Assembly: GCA_001724275.1 (NCBI GenBank)
Contig: MEDZ01000011.1
Coordinates: forward strand, 1-64,000
Source: Gemmatimonadetes bacterium SCN 70-22
GTDB taxonomy: Bacteria > Gemmatimonadota > Gemmatimonadetes > Gemmatimonadales > Gemmatimonadaceae
Direction of reading: 5' to 3'
Length of the DNA stretch: 64,000 bases
The position numbers and the translations under genes were made by a program. Numbering within the stretch: position 1 is the stretch's first letter; the number at the start of each line of letters is the position of its first letter. The notes beneath the pieces are model-generated. The model made no database searches and had not been told where the DNA came from. It saw only the letters and a list, made by a program, of their open reading frames with translations. Below, in pieces: positions 34,951-44,738 of this stretch.

Positions 34951-37328
34951 TGCGCCGGCCCTCGCCCGATGGCGTCCCAGATGAGCGGGAGGGTGGCGAC
35001 CGACTGCCCGCGGTACTGCGGGCGGAAGCCGTAGAGGACGACCCTTCCCTTCCCCACCGTCGCCTCCACCAGCGCCGCCTTGCCGTTCAGTCGCTCGGCG
35101 CCGAGGAGCCAGCCGGAGAGGAGCGCGTTGCCGCTCGCCTCGTAGGTGGCCACCGCGCGGGCGCGCGTGGCGTCGGTGATCTCGAAGGCGGGCGAGTCCT
35201 CGAACCAGACGGCCGCCGTCGACGCCGTGTGCCCGGCCGCGATCGGGTTGGCCTTGTCGAGCCTTACCCGGAAGAGCGACCCCGGGGCGTAGAAGTCCGT
35301 GGAGCGCACCCCCGACAGGACGTTCTTCACCGGGAGCTTGAACGTCTCGATGGCGTAGTCGCTCGCCTCGTTGAAGGCGAGCACCGTCCCCCCGTTCTCC
35401 ACGAACGCGTTGAGGGCGCGCGCCCCTGCCTCGCCCACGCCGCCGCGCAGCGAGTCGGGGTAGTTCCCCCCCAGCCCGCGGGCGATCGCCCCCGCCGACT
35501 GGTCGGGAAGGATGATGACGTCGAAGCGGTCGTTGAGCCGCCCCGCCCGCAGGTCGCGATCGGCGATGCTGCGGTACGGAACCTTGTAGCTGTCGAAGAC
35601 CCACCGCGTCCACCCCTCGTCCATGCTGGCGGCGTGCGACTTGTAGATCGCGATGCGGCGCGACGCGTTGCCGGTGAGCCCGGCCACGCGGTACGCGGGC
35701 TCGGCCACCGCGGCAATCGGCGCCCGCGACACCGGGACCTCGCCGTACACGGCGATGGCGTCGACGCCGAACAGGAGCGGGAGGGTGTGCGCCGTGACGT
35801 CGTACGGGCGCTTGGGCGGCCCGCCGGGATACTCGCGCAGGTTGGGATAGCGCTGCGGCTGCAACAAGGCGTTGGCGTACGCCCCGAAGTTCTGGCGGAT
35901 GACGACCGCGTAGCTCCCCGCCGGGAACGTCTCCCCCTCGGCCGCCACCGGGGCCGTCGTCTCGCGCACCTCCACCATCCCGTGCTGCAGCGTCCACAGC
36001 AGGCGCTGCACCGCCTGCGCGTCCTTCTGCCCCTTCGGGATCACGTACGCCGTCGGCACCAGCGAGTCCATCGTCCACGGATGGTCGGCCGCCAGCGCGC
36101 GCTCCCCGAGCCTGGCGTACCCCTCCAGCCACTGGCGACGGTCGCGCGCCGCCTGCGACAGCAGCGCCCAGGTCGCGCTCGACTGGTAGGCCACGATGTC
36201 GCCGATCCCCCAGCGCCCCCCCTTCCAGAGCGCCGGGAAGTTCCAGCTCTGCACGCGCGCGTCGTAGCCGCGCGCCGTCCCCAGGGCGCTGAACGGGACG
36301 TCGATCGGCGTCGCCAGGCGCGCGCTCGCCGTCTCCGTGAGGATGCGCACCCCGCGATGGTTGAGCGAGAACTGCCGGGCCGGCGACCACTGGTCGTACG
36401 AGGCGTTGGTCGCGATCCCCACCTTCCCCTCCGACACCATCCGCCACGCCATCGCCATGCCTAACGAATTGGTGGCCGCGGTGAGGATGGGATCGATGTT
36501 GGGCTCCAGCGGGTCCATGTACGGCGGGATGAAGATCCGCCCCGCGTTGGACTGCTGCTGGTGGATGTCGTTCACGATCTGCGGCACCCACGGCCCGTAC
36601 AGCGAATCGATGGTGTACCGCGTCTCGGGCTGGGTGAAGGCGTACCAGTCGCGGTTGTTGTCGTGCCCCACGTAGTGGTGGTACAGCTCCGGTGGCGGCG
36701 TCCCCTCGGCGGGCGTCCCCAGCGTCGAGCGATACCAGTTCCCCACGATGTCGACGCCGTCCGGATTCTGCGACGGGACGAGCATGATGATCGTGTTCGC
36801 CAGGATCGACCGCACCTCCGCCGAGTTGCCGCGCGCCAGGCGATCGGCCAGGACGAGCGGGGTGAGGAAGCCGCCCACCTCCGTGCTGTGGATGCTCGAC
36901 GTCACCAGGATGACGTTCTTCCCCTGGTCGAGGAGGCGCTCCAGCTCTCCCGCCGATCGCAGCCGCGGGTCCATCAACCGGCGCTGGATCTGGCGGTAGC
37001 GCTCGAGCGAGGCGAGGGTGGCGGGGTCGGCGATGAAGGCGACGATGAAGTCGCGCCCCTGCACCGTCTTGCCCAGGGTGCGCACCGCGACGCGCGGCGA
37101 CGCCTTGTCGAGGGCGCGGAAGTACGTCGTGACCTGGTTCCAGGTGGGGAGCTTGCGGTCCGTCCCGGGCTCCCAGCCGAGGATCGAGGCAGGGGTCGGG
37201 ATGGCGCTCGATGCCGCTGCACGCTGGGCTCCCTGCGCCGCGGCATCATGAGCCGCTGCGGCGCTGGCGATGGCGAGGCACGTGACCGCCAGCGCGGACC
37301 TGACGTGGGCGCGTTGGATCCTTGGCAT
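34947..37328 (-). CDS. Secreted M14 family zinc carboxypeptidase-like protein
   Basis: A 793-residue protein. The ATG at 37328 gives a signal peptide (VTCLAIASAAAAHDAAAQ); the open frame upstream runs antisense into the divergent M28 gene and is not coding. The M14 domain spans about residues 50-400, with the first zinc motif in SSIHSTEVGG (HxxE) and PSQNPDGVDIV and RDWYAFTQPETR following. The C-terminal half (residues 480-790) resembles a glutamine-amidotransferase-like Rossmann region often seen after such M14 domains (VIILPDQSAGAIARGLGGNYP). Promoter probably in the 120-base divergent gap with the M28 gene. Confidence 0.85.
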   Translation of the reverse strand: MPRIQRAHVRSALAVTCLAIASAAAAHDAAAQGAQRAAASSAIPTPASILGWEPGTDRKLPTWNQVTTYFRALDKASPRVAVRTLGKTVQGRDFIVAFIADPATLASLERYRQIQRRLMDPRLRSAGELERLLDQGKNVILVTSSIHSTEVGGFLTPLVLADRLARGNSAEVRSILANTIIMLVPSQNPDGVDIVGNWYRSTLGTPAEGTPPPELYHHYVGHDNNRDWYAFTQPETRYTIDSLYGPWVPQIVNDIHQQQSNAGRIFIPPYMDPLEPNIDPILTAATNSLGMAMAWRMVSEGKVGIATNASYDQWSPARQFSLNHRGVRILTETASARLATPIDVPFSALGTARGYDARVQSWNFPALWKGGRWGIGDIVAYQSSATWALLSQAARDRRQWLEGYARLGERALAADHPWTMDSLVPTAYVIPKGQKDAQAVQRLLWTLQHGMVEVRETTAPVAAEGETFPAGSYAVVIRQNFGAYANALLQPQRYPNLREYPGGPPKRPYDVTAHTLPLLFGVDAIAVYGEVPVSRAPIAAVAEPAYRVAGLTGNASRRIAIYKSHAASMDEGWTRWVFDSYKVPYRSIADRDLRAGRLNDRFDVIILPDQSAGAIARGLGGNYPDSLRGGVGEAGARALNAFVENGGTVLAFNEASDYAIETFKLPVKNVLSGVRSTDFYAPGSLFRVRLDKANPIAAGHTASTAAVWFEDSPAFEITDATRARAVATYEASGNALLSGWLLGAERLNGKAALVEATVGKGRVVLYGFRPQYRGQSVATLPLIWDAIGRGPAQ

Positions 37329-37448
37329 GTGAGACGTGGTGTGGGGACGGTGCGCTTGCGTTGCCCGAAGCTGGACCGGGGGGTGGAGAGCGTCAAGCAA
37401 CGCTCGGCGATGATACCTTTCCAACCTCGACACCCTCAGGCCAACCGC

Positions 37449-39203
37449 ATGCGCCGCCAACTCACGCAGCTCCTCCTCGCTTCCACCTGGGCCGCTTGCT
37501 GGCTCGTTGCTCCCCCACTCCACGCGCAGCCTGCTCCCTCGCCCTCCGCCGGCGTCCTGCGCCTGGTCGAGCCACGGTACTCGGGAGCGCGCGCCAGGGA
37601 GACGGTCGCCTTCCTCGACCAGTTCGTCCGCTGGCCGGGGAATCGCGGCTTCGACGCCAGCATCGACCATGTCGCCCAGCGTCTCGAGCGCGCGGGGTAC
37701 GTGCGGGAAGACCGGGCCCCCGCCTCGGCACGCCTCACCTATCGCATCGAACGCTATCCCATGAGCAACCCGGCGTGGGAGCCGCGCTTGGCATCGGTCG
37801 AGATCGTGGGCCAGCGCGCTCCCGTGTTGCAGCTGACCACCAACCGCAACATGCTGGCCACCAACTCCTGGAGCACGCCCGACACGGGCGTCGTCGCCGA
37901 GCTGGTCGACGCAGGGACGGGGACACCCGCAGCCCTCGACTCCGCGCACGTGGCCGGGCGCATCGTCATCGCCGACGCCAGCGTCGGCCGCCTCTTCGCC
38001 GAGGCGGTGTTGAAGCGCGGGGCGCTCGGCGTGCTCGCGTACGCCATGCCCGCCTACACCCAGCCGTCGAAGAACACGCATTCCATCCAGTTCGGCGGCA
38101 TCCCCTACGACACCACCCATCGGGCGTGGGGCATCGCCCTCTCCCACGACGCGCGCACCCGCCTGCGCGCCGCGCTGGCCAAGGGGGCCGTGCGGGTCCG
38201 CGTGAAGACGGGAGTCGCCTGGACCCCGAACGCCGTGGAGCGCACCGTGGTGGCCGAGGTGCGCGGGAGCAGCCACCCCGCCGAGCGTTTCGTCTTCAGC
38301 GCCCACGTGCAGGAGCCCGGGGCCAACGACAACGCCTCCGGAGTGGGGGCACAGGTCGAGATGGCGCGCGTGGCGGCCGATCTGGTCAAGGCGGGGAAGG
38401 CCGACCCCAAGCGGACCATCACCTTCCTGTGGGGGCTCGAGATCCGATCCACCGACCGCTACATCACGCAGGATAGCGTGCGCGCGCGCGGCATCCGGTG
38501 GGGACTCTCGCTCGACATGGTCGGCGAGGACACGAAGAAGACCGGAGGAACCTTCCTCATCGAGAAGATGCCCGACCCAAGCGCCATCTGGACGCGCGGC
38601 GAGGACCGGCACAGCGAGTGGGGCGGTTCGCCGCTCACGAAGGAGCAGATGGCGCCGCACTACTTCAACGACTACGTCCTGAACCGCTGCCTCGAGCTGG
38701 CGGCCACCAACGGTTGGGTCGTCAGGACCAATCCCTTCGAGGGAGGGAGCGACCATACCCCCTTCCTCAAGGCGAAGAAGCCCGGGCTCCTCTTCTGGCA
38801 CTTCACCGACCAGTTCTACCATACCGATGGCGACCGCATCGACAAGGTCTCGGCGGCAGAGCTGAAGAACGTGGGCGTGAGCGCGTTGGCCAGTGCGTTG
38901 GTGCTGGCGAGCGCCGACGGCGCTGCGGCGCGAGCCATCGTGGGCGAAGTGGAGCGTGCCGCGCTGGCTCGCCTCGCGGCGGAGCGCGCGCTCGGCGCCG
39001 CCGAGGTGGCCAAGGGGGGCGACATCGTGAAGGAGCGCGACATCCTGGAGACGTGGGGGAGCTGGTACGACGGCGCCCTGGCCGCCACTGCTGATATCGA
39101 GGTCGGCGGGGCCAGTGGCGAGACCATGCGTGCCATCGACGAGGGGCGCGCGAGGGTGCGCGAGGCGCTCCGCGGCCACCTGTCCGCCCTCACCCCGTCC
39201 TGA
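37449..39203 (+). CDS. Secreted M28 family aminopeptidase-like peptidase
   Basis: A 584-residue exported protein (signal ending PPLHAQ). A PA-like insert domain lies about residues 130-240 (AHVAGRIVIADASVGRLFAE, GALGVLAYAMPAY). The M28 catalytic domain has FSAHVQEPGANDNASGVGAQVEMARV (metal ligands), TFLWGLEIRSTDRY (replacing the common Glu-Glu pair), LDMVGED and FEGGSDHTPF. The start HxD motif reads HVQ rather than HxD, a deviation that might alter metal binding. The divergent M14 gene and the following cyclophilin gene (3-base gap) are its neighbours. Confidence 0.85.
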   Translation: MRRQLTQLLLASTWAACWLVAPPLHAQPAPSPSAGVLRLVEPRYSGARARETVAFLDQFVRWPGNRGFDASIDHVAQRLERAGYVREDRAPASARLTYRIERYPMSNPAWEPRLASVEIVGQRAPVLQLTTNRNMLATNSWSTPDTGVVAELVDAGTGTPAALDSAHVAGRIVIADASVGRLFAEAVLKRGALGVLAYAMPAYTQPSKNTHSIQFGGIPYDTTHRAWGIALSHDARTRLRAALAKGAVRVRVKTGVAWTPNAVERTVVAEVRGSSHPAERFVFSAHVQEPGANDNASGVGAQVEMARVAADLVKAGKADPKRTITFLWGLEIRSTDRYITQDSVRARGIRWGLSLDMVGEDTKKTGGTFLIEKMPDPSAIWTRGEDRHSEWGGSPLTKEQMAPHYFNDYVLNRCLELAATNGWVVRTNPFEGGSDHTPFLKAKKPGLLFWHFTDQFYHTDGDRIDKVSAAELKNVGVSALASALVLASADGAAARAIVGEVERAALARLAAERALGAAEVAKGGDIVKERDILETWGSWYDGALAATADIEVGGASGETMRAIDEGRARVREALRGHLSALTPS

Positions 39204-39206
39204 CCC

Positions 39207-39857
39207 ATGCCTCGCCGTTTCCTGCTCGCGCTGGCCTTGCCCCTCGCGCTCACCGCCTGCTCGCGCCCATCGCCCCTCCTGGCACCCAGTCCCGCCGGAC
39301 TCGACGCGCCCGCCCCCGACTCGTTCGTCGTCCGCTTCGAGACCAGCAAGGGCGACATCGACCTGATGCTCCATCGCGACTGGGCACCGCGCGGCGTGGA
39401 CCGCGTGTACTGGCTCGTGCGCAACGGCTACTACGACGGCGCGCGCTTCTTCCGCGCCGTGCCAAACTTCGTCGTGCAGTTCGGGCTCGCTGCCGACCCC
39501 AGCGTGACGGCCGCCTTCCGCACGCGCCGCATCGCCGACGACTCGGTGACCCGCAGCAACGTGCGCGGGACGCTGGCCTTCGCCGCCGCGGGCCGCGACT
39601 CGCGCACCACGCAGCTGTTCATCAACCTGCGCGACAACCAGCGGCTCGACCGCCTCGGCTTCGCCGTGGTGGGGCAGGTGGTGGCCGGGATGGCGGTGGT
39701 CGACTCGCTCTACACCGGCTACGGCGAGGGGGCACCGCGCGGCAAGGGGCCCACGCAGGAGCGCATCACCAGCGAGGGAGAGGCGTATCTGGCGCGCGAC
39801 TTCCCCATGCTCGACCAGATCCGGCGTGCGCGCATCGTGCGCATAGCGCGGCGCTGA
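39207..39857 (+). CDS. Cyclophilin-type peptidyl-prolyl isomerase lipoprotein
   Basis: A 216-residue PPIase. The signal MPRRFLLALALPLALTAC marks a lipoprotein. The cyclophilin fold follows: FETSKGDIDLMLHRDWAP, NGYYDGARFFRAVPNFVVQFG, RGTLAFAAAGRDSRTTQLFINLRDN and GFAVVGQVVAGMAVVDSLY. The catalytic-site Arg-Phe-Phe (ARFFRAVPNF) and Gln are recognisable. It probably assists folding of exported proteins and is co-transcribed with the M28 peptidase gene. Confidence 0.9.
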   Translation: MPRRFLLALALPLALTACSRPSPLLAPSPAGLDAPAPDSFVVRFETSKGDIDLMLHRDWAPRGVDRVYWLVRNGYYDGARFFRAVPNFVVQFGLAADPSVTAAFRTRRIADDSVTRSNVRGTLAFAAAGRDSRTTQLFINLRDNQRLDRLGFAVVGQVVAGMAVVDSLYTGYGEGAPRGKGPTQERITSEGEAYLARDFPMLDQIRRARIVRIARR

Positions 39858-39926
39858 GCGCGGCGATCATAGGCGGCGCGCCAGGCATCGGTAGCCTGCG
39901 TCAGGAAGTCTTGCGGGGAGAACACG

Positions 39927-39960
39927 AACGGGGTGGCGCCAGCTGCGGCACCACCCCGTT
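39927..39960. terminator. Bidirectional terminator hairpin
   Basis: AACGGGGTGG pairs with CCACCCCGTT (10 bp) around a 14-base loop that can extend the stem by three pairs after a mismatch. TTTG follows on the plus strand. It separates the cyclophilin gene from the convergent susD-like gene. Confidence 0.75.
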
Positions 39961-39980
39961 TGTCGTATCGCCTGCCGCGG

Positions 39981-41351
39981 TTACTGCCCGCAGGCCGGTT
40001 GCACGCTGGCCACCTTGGGGTTGGACAGGCGCTCGCCGTTGGTGATCGGGAACAGGGATCCCGGACAGACTCGCGCCTCCGACGTCGCGCCCCAGGCCGG
40101 GCTCACGATGCCGAAGCGGTACATGTCGTTCAGCCGCCGTCCCTGCATCACCGTGTTTGCCCGGCGCTCGTGTATCAGGATCTCGAGCGCGGTGGGCTGT
40201 CCCGCCGCGCCCGTCCACGGAGGGAGGGCGTTGAGGGCGCGAAGCTGGTTGATGCGCGACGTGAATTCCGTGGTGTTCCCTTTCGCCAGCGCCACCTCCG
40301 CCGCGATCAGGAGCATGTCTCGCGAACCGGTCACGGTCAGCGGCGACATCGTCAGCCCGTTGACGAACTCGGTGAGCAGCTGCCCCACCGCCGGATCGGG
40401 CTGCCCCGTGATCGGATCCTTCAGCGCCACCGTCATCACCTTGGTGGTGTAGTTGTAGGTGGCGAGCGCCGGGTTGAAGATGACTTCGCGTCGGGAGTTC
40501 GTGCACGACGGGAGGAAGCAGTTCCCCCACCCCATTCCCGTCTGCACCTCCAGCTTGTAGCGATAGTCGCTACCCAACAGCGGGAGTGCGGCGATGGCGT
40601 CGTCCGCCGCTCCCTGGTCGTCGACCAGCGGCTGCGCCGGCGTCTTGCCGGAGGGGTTCAGCTTGCGCCAGATCGCGCGATCGAACTTCGCCCGGGCTCG
40701 CATCGCCAGGACCTGTCCCCTGAGGAGCGTGTTGGCCGCCGGGACGGAGGTGAGGGCGCGGGTCGCCGCCGCTTCCGCCGAGTCGTACAGTGTGACCATC
40801 TTGTCCGGCCCCACCGCATCGCCCGCCTCACGCTGGTTCGAGGCAATCACGAAGTTGTCGAAGTGGTTGGCCAGGAAGTCGTACGTGATCGCACCATAGA
40901 GGTTGGCGAGCGCCAGCTGCGTGGGATCGGCCAGCGTCCCGGCTGCCTTGAACTCCTCGAGCTGCTTGATGGTGCGCGCCGCCATGAAGCGCGCTGGCGT
41001 CATCCCATTGAACGCGTCCTCGAGGAACTCGTTGTAGGGATCGCGCACCTCGCCACGGCTGAGCCGGTCTACGCCGTCCAGCGAACCGCTCCAGACGAGG
41101 TTGTCGCTGGCGATTTCGGCGTGCCCCACCAGCTGCACCGCGCCGCGTGTCAGCGCGGCCAGGGTCCCGTTTGCCTGCGCCGCGGCCGACGCGGGCACCT
41201 TGAGCGCATCGGCATTGACGTTGTTCGGGTTCTCTACATCCAGCAGGCTGCCGCACGCGCCCGTCAGGAGGGCGCCGACCACGCCAAGTGCGAGGGTCGC
41301 CCGCCGAGCCTGCCGGCGCGCGTGCATCGGATCTGCGATTCTCGAAATCAT
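39981..41351 (-). CDS. SusD/RagB-like outer membrane lipoprotein
   Basis: A 456-residue nutrient-binding lipoprotein. The ATG at 41351 follows the SusC-like stop by 16 bases, with GGGAG in between; an ATG at 41327 is an alternative. The signal ends LGVVGALLTGAC, followed by GSLLDVENPNNVN, a typical SusD start. TPR-like helices and the C-terminal YRFGIVSP...CFPI-like segment (here VCPGSLFPITNGERLSNP) fit the family. It would cap the SusC-like transporter and capture an oligosaccharide or peptide; the ligand is unknown since no degradative enzymes lie in the operon. Confidence 0.88.
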   Translation of the reverse strand: MISRIADPMHARRQARRATLALGVVGALLTGACGSLLDVENPNNVNADALKVPASAAAQANGTLAALTRGAVQLVGHAEIASDNLVWSGSLDGVDRLSRGEVRDPYNEFLEDAFNGMTPARFMAARTIKQLEEFKAAGTLADPTQLALANLYGAITYDFLANHFDNFVIASNQREAGDAVGPDKMVTLYDSAEAAATRALTSVPAANTLLRGQVLAMRARAKFDRAIWRKLNPSGKTPAQPLVDDQGAADDAIAALPLLGSDYRYKLEVQTGMGWGNCFLPSCTNSRREVIFNPALATYNYTTKVMTVALKDPITGQPDPAVGQLLTEFVNGLTMSPLTVTGSRDMLLIAAEVALAKGNTTEFTSRINQLRALNALPPWTGAAGQPTALEILIHERRANTVMQGRRLNDMYRFGIVSPAWGATSEARVCPGSLFPITNGERLSNPKVASVQPACGQ

Positions 41352-41367
41352 GGATCGTCGATGCTCC

Positions 41368-44300
41368 CTAGAAGCCAAGGCGGACGGTGAGGGCGAAGCG
41401 ACGCGGAAGCGGAAGTGCGAAGGTGTCGCTCGATTCATAGAAGTTGTTGTCGACCTGGTTCGACGAGAGGCTGTTCGAGACACCGCCCCAGTTGGCCTCG
41501 GGGTCGGTGCCGGGGTAGCGCGTCCAGAGCATCAGGTTGCGCGCCGCGAACATGAACTGCATCTCGCTGGCGCCGATGCGCGAGGCGAAGCTTGCCGGCG
41601 CCGTGTAGGTCAGGCTCAGCTCACGCCAGCGGATCATGTCGCCCGGATCGTTCTGGTTGGCCCCGTCGTACGGCGACAGCGCCACCAGTCCCAGCCACTT
41701 CATGGCGGCGTCGTAGCGCTGTTCCGCCGTCGACGCCGGGTTCAGGAGCGTGGCCTCGACCTTCGTGGCGGCCATCTTGTTGCGGCCGAGCGTCGGGGAG
41801 GCGTTGCGGAAGGCGTCGGTGAGGTTGGTGATCGTGTAGTTCCCCGTCTTGTACTCGAACAGGGTCGCGACCTTCCAGCGCTTCCCCACGCGGACGTTGC
41901 CGCCGAAGGCGCCCTGCCAGTCCGGCATCGGCTTCCCCTGGTAGTGATCGAGGTAGTCACCGTTGCCGTTGTCGTCGGCGCGGAGGAGCTTCAGGTTGGT
42001 CGGGTTGATCGGGTTGGCGAGCGCCGCCAGCAGCTCGGCCTTGGTGGCCGCGCGCCCGGTCGTGCCTAACGTGAACGGCGTCTCGTCCGCCTTGAGGCAG
42101 CCGCCCTTGGCCTGTGCCGCCGGATTCCCGTAGCTGCTGCACGGCGCCATGATCTTGGCCCCGAACAGCGAACCCGGGGCATACCCCTCCTTGATGAAGC
42201 CGCGAATGCGCACGTACGACCCCTGCACCTTGATTGGCGGCGCGCCACCCAGGCTCACCACGTTCTGGTGCAGGTACGACGCGTTCGCGAAGAGGTCGAC
42301 CGACAGGTTCGGCTTGTTGACCACGTACCCGTTCAGGCCGATCTCCCACCCGTTCGCCTCGAGCTCGCCGATGTTGGCCAGCTGGCGGGCGGTGAAGCCA
42401 CCGGAGAGCGGGAACTGCTTCTGCACCAGCGCGTCCGTCACCTTGCGGTGCCAGTTGGTGACCGTGAGGCTCACGCGATCGTTGAGGAAGCCCGCTTCGG
42501 CGCCCGCCTCGATCTCGGTCGAGACCTCGGGCTTGAGGTCCGGGTTCCCGAGGTTGTCGGGCATCAGGCCACCGCCCGTCGATGCCGCCTGCGCGCGATA
42601 CGTCGTGAACTTGTCGAACGCCCCCGGCTGGCGCCCCGAACGGCCGATCGCCGCGCGAACGCGGAACGTCGACACCAGTCCCGAGGTCCACCACGGGCGG
42701 TCGGACGGGACCACCGAGATGCTCGCCTTCGGGTACAGCACTCCGCCGGCGCTCTCGCCGAAGGCGCTGTTGTAGTCGTAGCGCGCCCCGACGGTACCGA
42801 AGATCCAGTCGTTCAACCCCACCTGCTCCTGCACGAAGTAGCCCGCGTTCACCACCTTCACGAGCCCCTCGTACACGCTCGGCGTGTTGCCGGCCCCGAC
42901 CACTTCGAGCCCCGGGCCGGGGAAGTTCCGGTTGGACCCCCCTTCGTTGCGCTGGTGCGTGATGAACCCCTGCCCGCCCACCACGAGCGTCGAGCGGATG
43001 GCGGGGGTGAACTGGCGATCCCAGCTCGTCTTCACGTCCAGGGTGATGTTCTGCTGCCAGAGGTCGTCGACGCTGCGCGAGCCGTCGGGGGCGTTGAGCG
43101 AGAAGCGGTCCACCGCGTTCCCGAACGGCCAGAAGCTCACCGCGCGCATCGACGTGTTGTCGAGCCCGAGCGTCGCGTCGAAGTTGAACTCCGTGCTCGG
43201 CGTCCAGCGGGCGCTCAGGGCGCCCGTGTAGTGCGTCCCGTCCTGGTAGATCTCATGCTGCAACGACTCGCGGACGGTGTTGCTGAGCGTGTTGCCGAAC
43301 GGATTCCCGATGCGCTTGCAGCGCCCGTTGCCCGCAATGGCATCGATCGACTTGACGCCGTTGTCGTCGAGGCAATACCCCATGTCCGGGCGCGCATACA
43401 TCGCCTGGGCATACGGCGAGTAGATCGAGTTGCCCCCCTGCGGGACCTCGCTGTGCAGCAGCGTGTAGCGTGACTGGAAGCCGATGTTGATCTTCTCGCG
43501 CGGGAAGATGTTCAGGTTCATCGAGGTCTGCGTGCGGCGCGCGATGTCGGCGGCCAGGCCGCCCAGCTTGTCCGACGTGAAGGGGCCGTCTTCATACTGA
43601 TAGCGCCCGCCCACGTAGTACGTCATGCGCTCCGTGCCGCCGGCCACCGAGCCGTTGACCACGTTGCCGTAGCCCGTCTCGTACAGCTGCTCCGTGACGT
43701 TGTAGCCGAACGGCACGAAGGGGGTGATCTTCTGGCTGTACAGCTTGCTCAGCAGCGCGGCCTGCTCCGGGGTACGGGCGAAGCCCGTATTGGGGGCGAC
43801 GCGGTCGCCCGGGTATGCCAGCTGTGAGCGCTCGTAGTCCAGGTTCCACCGGGCATTTCCCTGCGCGCCCTTCTTGGTGAAGATCTGGATGACGCCGTTG
43901 GAGGCCTCGGTGCCGTAGAGCGTCGCGGCGGCGGCCCCCTTCAGTACCTCGATGCGCTCGATCGACGTCGGGTCGATGTCGTCGAGGCGCGAGGTCGCCG
44001 TTCCGCCGAAGCCCGACCCGCCGTTGTCCATCCGGACGCCGTCGATGTAGATGATCGGGTTGTTGGACTGCGAGAGCGAGGCGTTGCCACGGATGCGGAT
44101 GCGTGCGCCGCCGCCCGTGACGCCGCTGGACGGGAGGACCATGACGCCCGGCATGCGGGCCGCGAGCGCCTCGGTCGGCGTCTGGATGGGGGCGCTCCGG
44201 AGCTCGGCGACGTCGACCGTGCCGATCGTGTTGCCGAGCTTCTTGGTTTCCACCGCCGTGCCGGTGCCCGTGGTGACCACCGCTTCCAGCTGCAACGCCG

Positions 44301-44652
44301 ACTGCTGGAGGGCGAACTCGACGCGCGCCGTCTCGCCCAGGGTGACCGTCACGCTCCGGGTCGCCTGGGCATAGCCGATGAGGCGCACGCGCACCTCGAC
44401 CGTCCCCACCGGGACGTTGGTGAGCCGGAACGTCCCGGTGGCGCTGGTGCTGGCGCCGATCCCCGTGCCGACGATGAACGCCTGCGCGTTGGCGAGCGGC
44501 TGCTGGCTGGCGGCGTCGCGGACCACGCCCTCGATCGTGCCGCCACTGGTCGGGGCGACCTGTGCGTGCGCACTCGTTCCTGCGCTCGCCAGTCCCAGGA
44601 ACATCGCCGCGGCGATGCCCCCGGTGATTTGGTTAACGACCCATCTGATCAT
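41368..44652 (-). CDS. SusC/RagA-like TonB-linked outer membrane transporter
   Basis: A 1094-residue receptor. The ATG at 44652 has GGAGGG 7 bases upstream; a signal peptide ends GTSAHAQ. A carboxypeptidase-regulatory-like domain (GTIEGVVRDAASQQPLANAQ) is followed by the plug with the SusC signature IRIRGNASLSQSNNPIIYIDGVRMD and IERIEVLKGAAAATLYGTEASNGVIQI, then a 22-strand-type barrel ending LPRRFALTVRLGF, a proper outer-membrane C-terminus. Together with the downstream SusD-like lipoprotein it forms a TonB-driven uptake pair. Confidence 0.93.
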   Translation of the reverse strand: MIRWVVNQITGGIAAAMFLGLASAGTSAHAQVAPTSGGTIEGVVRDAASQQPLANAQAFIVGTGIGASTSATGTFRLTNVPVGTVEVRVRLIGYAQATRSVTVTLGETARVEFALQQSALQLEAVVTTGTGTAVETKKLGNTIGTVDVAELRSAPIQTPTEALAARMPGVMVLPSSGVTGGGARIRIRGNASLSQSNNPIIYIDGVRMDNGGSGFGGTATSRLDDIDPTSIERIEVLKGAAAATLYGTEASNGVIQIFTKKGAQGNARWNLDYERSQLAYPGDRVAPNTGFARTPEQAALLSKLYSQKITPFVPFGYNVTEQLYETGYGNVVNGSVAGGTERMTYYVGGRYQYEDGPFTSDKLGGLAADIARRTQTSMNLNIFPREKINIGFQSRYTLLHSEVPQGGNSIYSPYAQAMYARPDMGYCLDDNGVKSIDAIAGNGRCKRIGNPFGNTLSNTVRESLQHEIYQDGTHYTGALSARWTPSTEFNFDATLGLDNTSMRAVSFWPFGNAVDRFSLNAPDGSRSVDDLWQQNITLDVKTSWDRQFTPAIRSTLVVGGQGFITHQRNEGGSNRNFPGPGLEVVGAGNTPSVYEGLVKVVNAGYFVQEQVGLNDWIFGTVGARYDYNSAFGESAGGVLYPKASISVVPSDRPWWTSGLVSTFRVRAAIGRSGRQPGAFDKFTTYRAQAASTGGGLMPDNLGNPDLKPEVSTEIEAGAEAGFLNDRVSLTVTNWHRKVTDALVQKQFPLSGGFTARQLANIGELEANGWEIGLNGYVVNKPNLSVDLFANASYLHQNVVSLGGAPPIKVQGSYVRIRGFIKEGYAPGSLFGAKIMAPCSSYGNPAAQAKGGCLKADETPFTLGTTGRAATKAELLAALANPINPTNLKLLRADDNGNGDYLDHYQGKPMPDWQGAFGGNVRVGKRWKVATLFEYKTGNYTITNLTDAFRNASPTLGRNKMAATKVEATLLNPASTAEQRYDAAMKWLGLVALSPYDGANQNDPGDMIRWRELSLTYTAPASFASRIGASEMQFMFAARNLMLWTRYPGTDPEANWGGVSNSLSSNQVDNNFYESSDTFALPLPRRFALTVRLGF

Positions 44653-44738
44653 CCAACGTCCCTCCGACTGTGGTGAGATGCAACTAATGGACACGAGCTT
44701 TCCAGCTGATGGCGACTGCCGCGCCCCGGCGGGGCGGA

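Noticed and set aside
33541-36591. M20 peptidase as the end of a 1016-residue fusion
   Set aside because: The upstream part of that frame is a shadow of the M14 gene; a GTG in a GTGA overlap followed by a signal peptide marks the real start.
37329-39374. Upstream extension of the M14 gene to about 1475 residues
   Set aside because: The added part is antisense to the M28 gene, which has clear motifs and a signal peptide. The M14 signal peptide starts at 37328.
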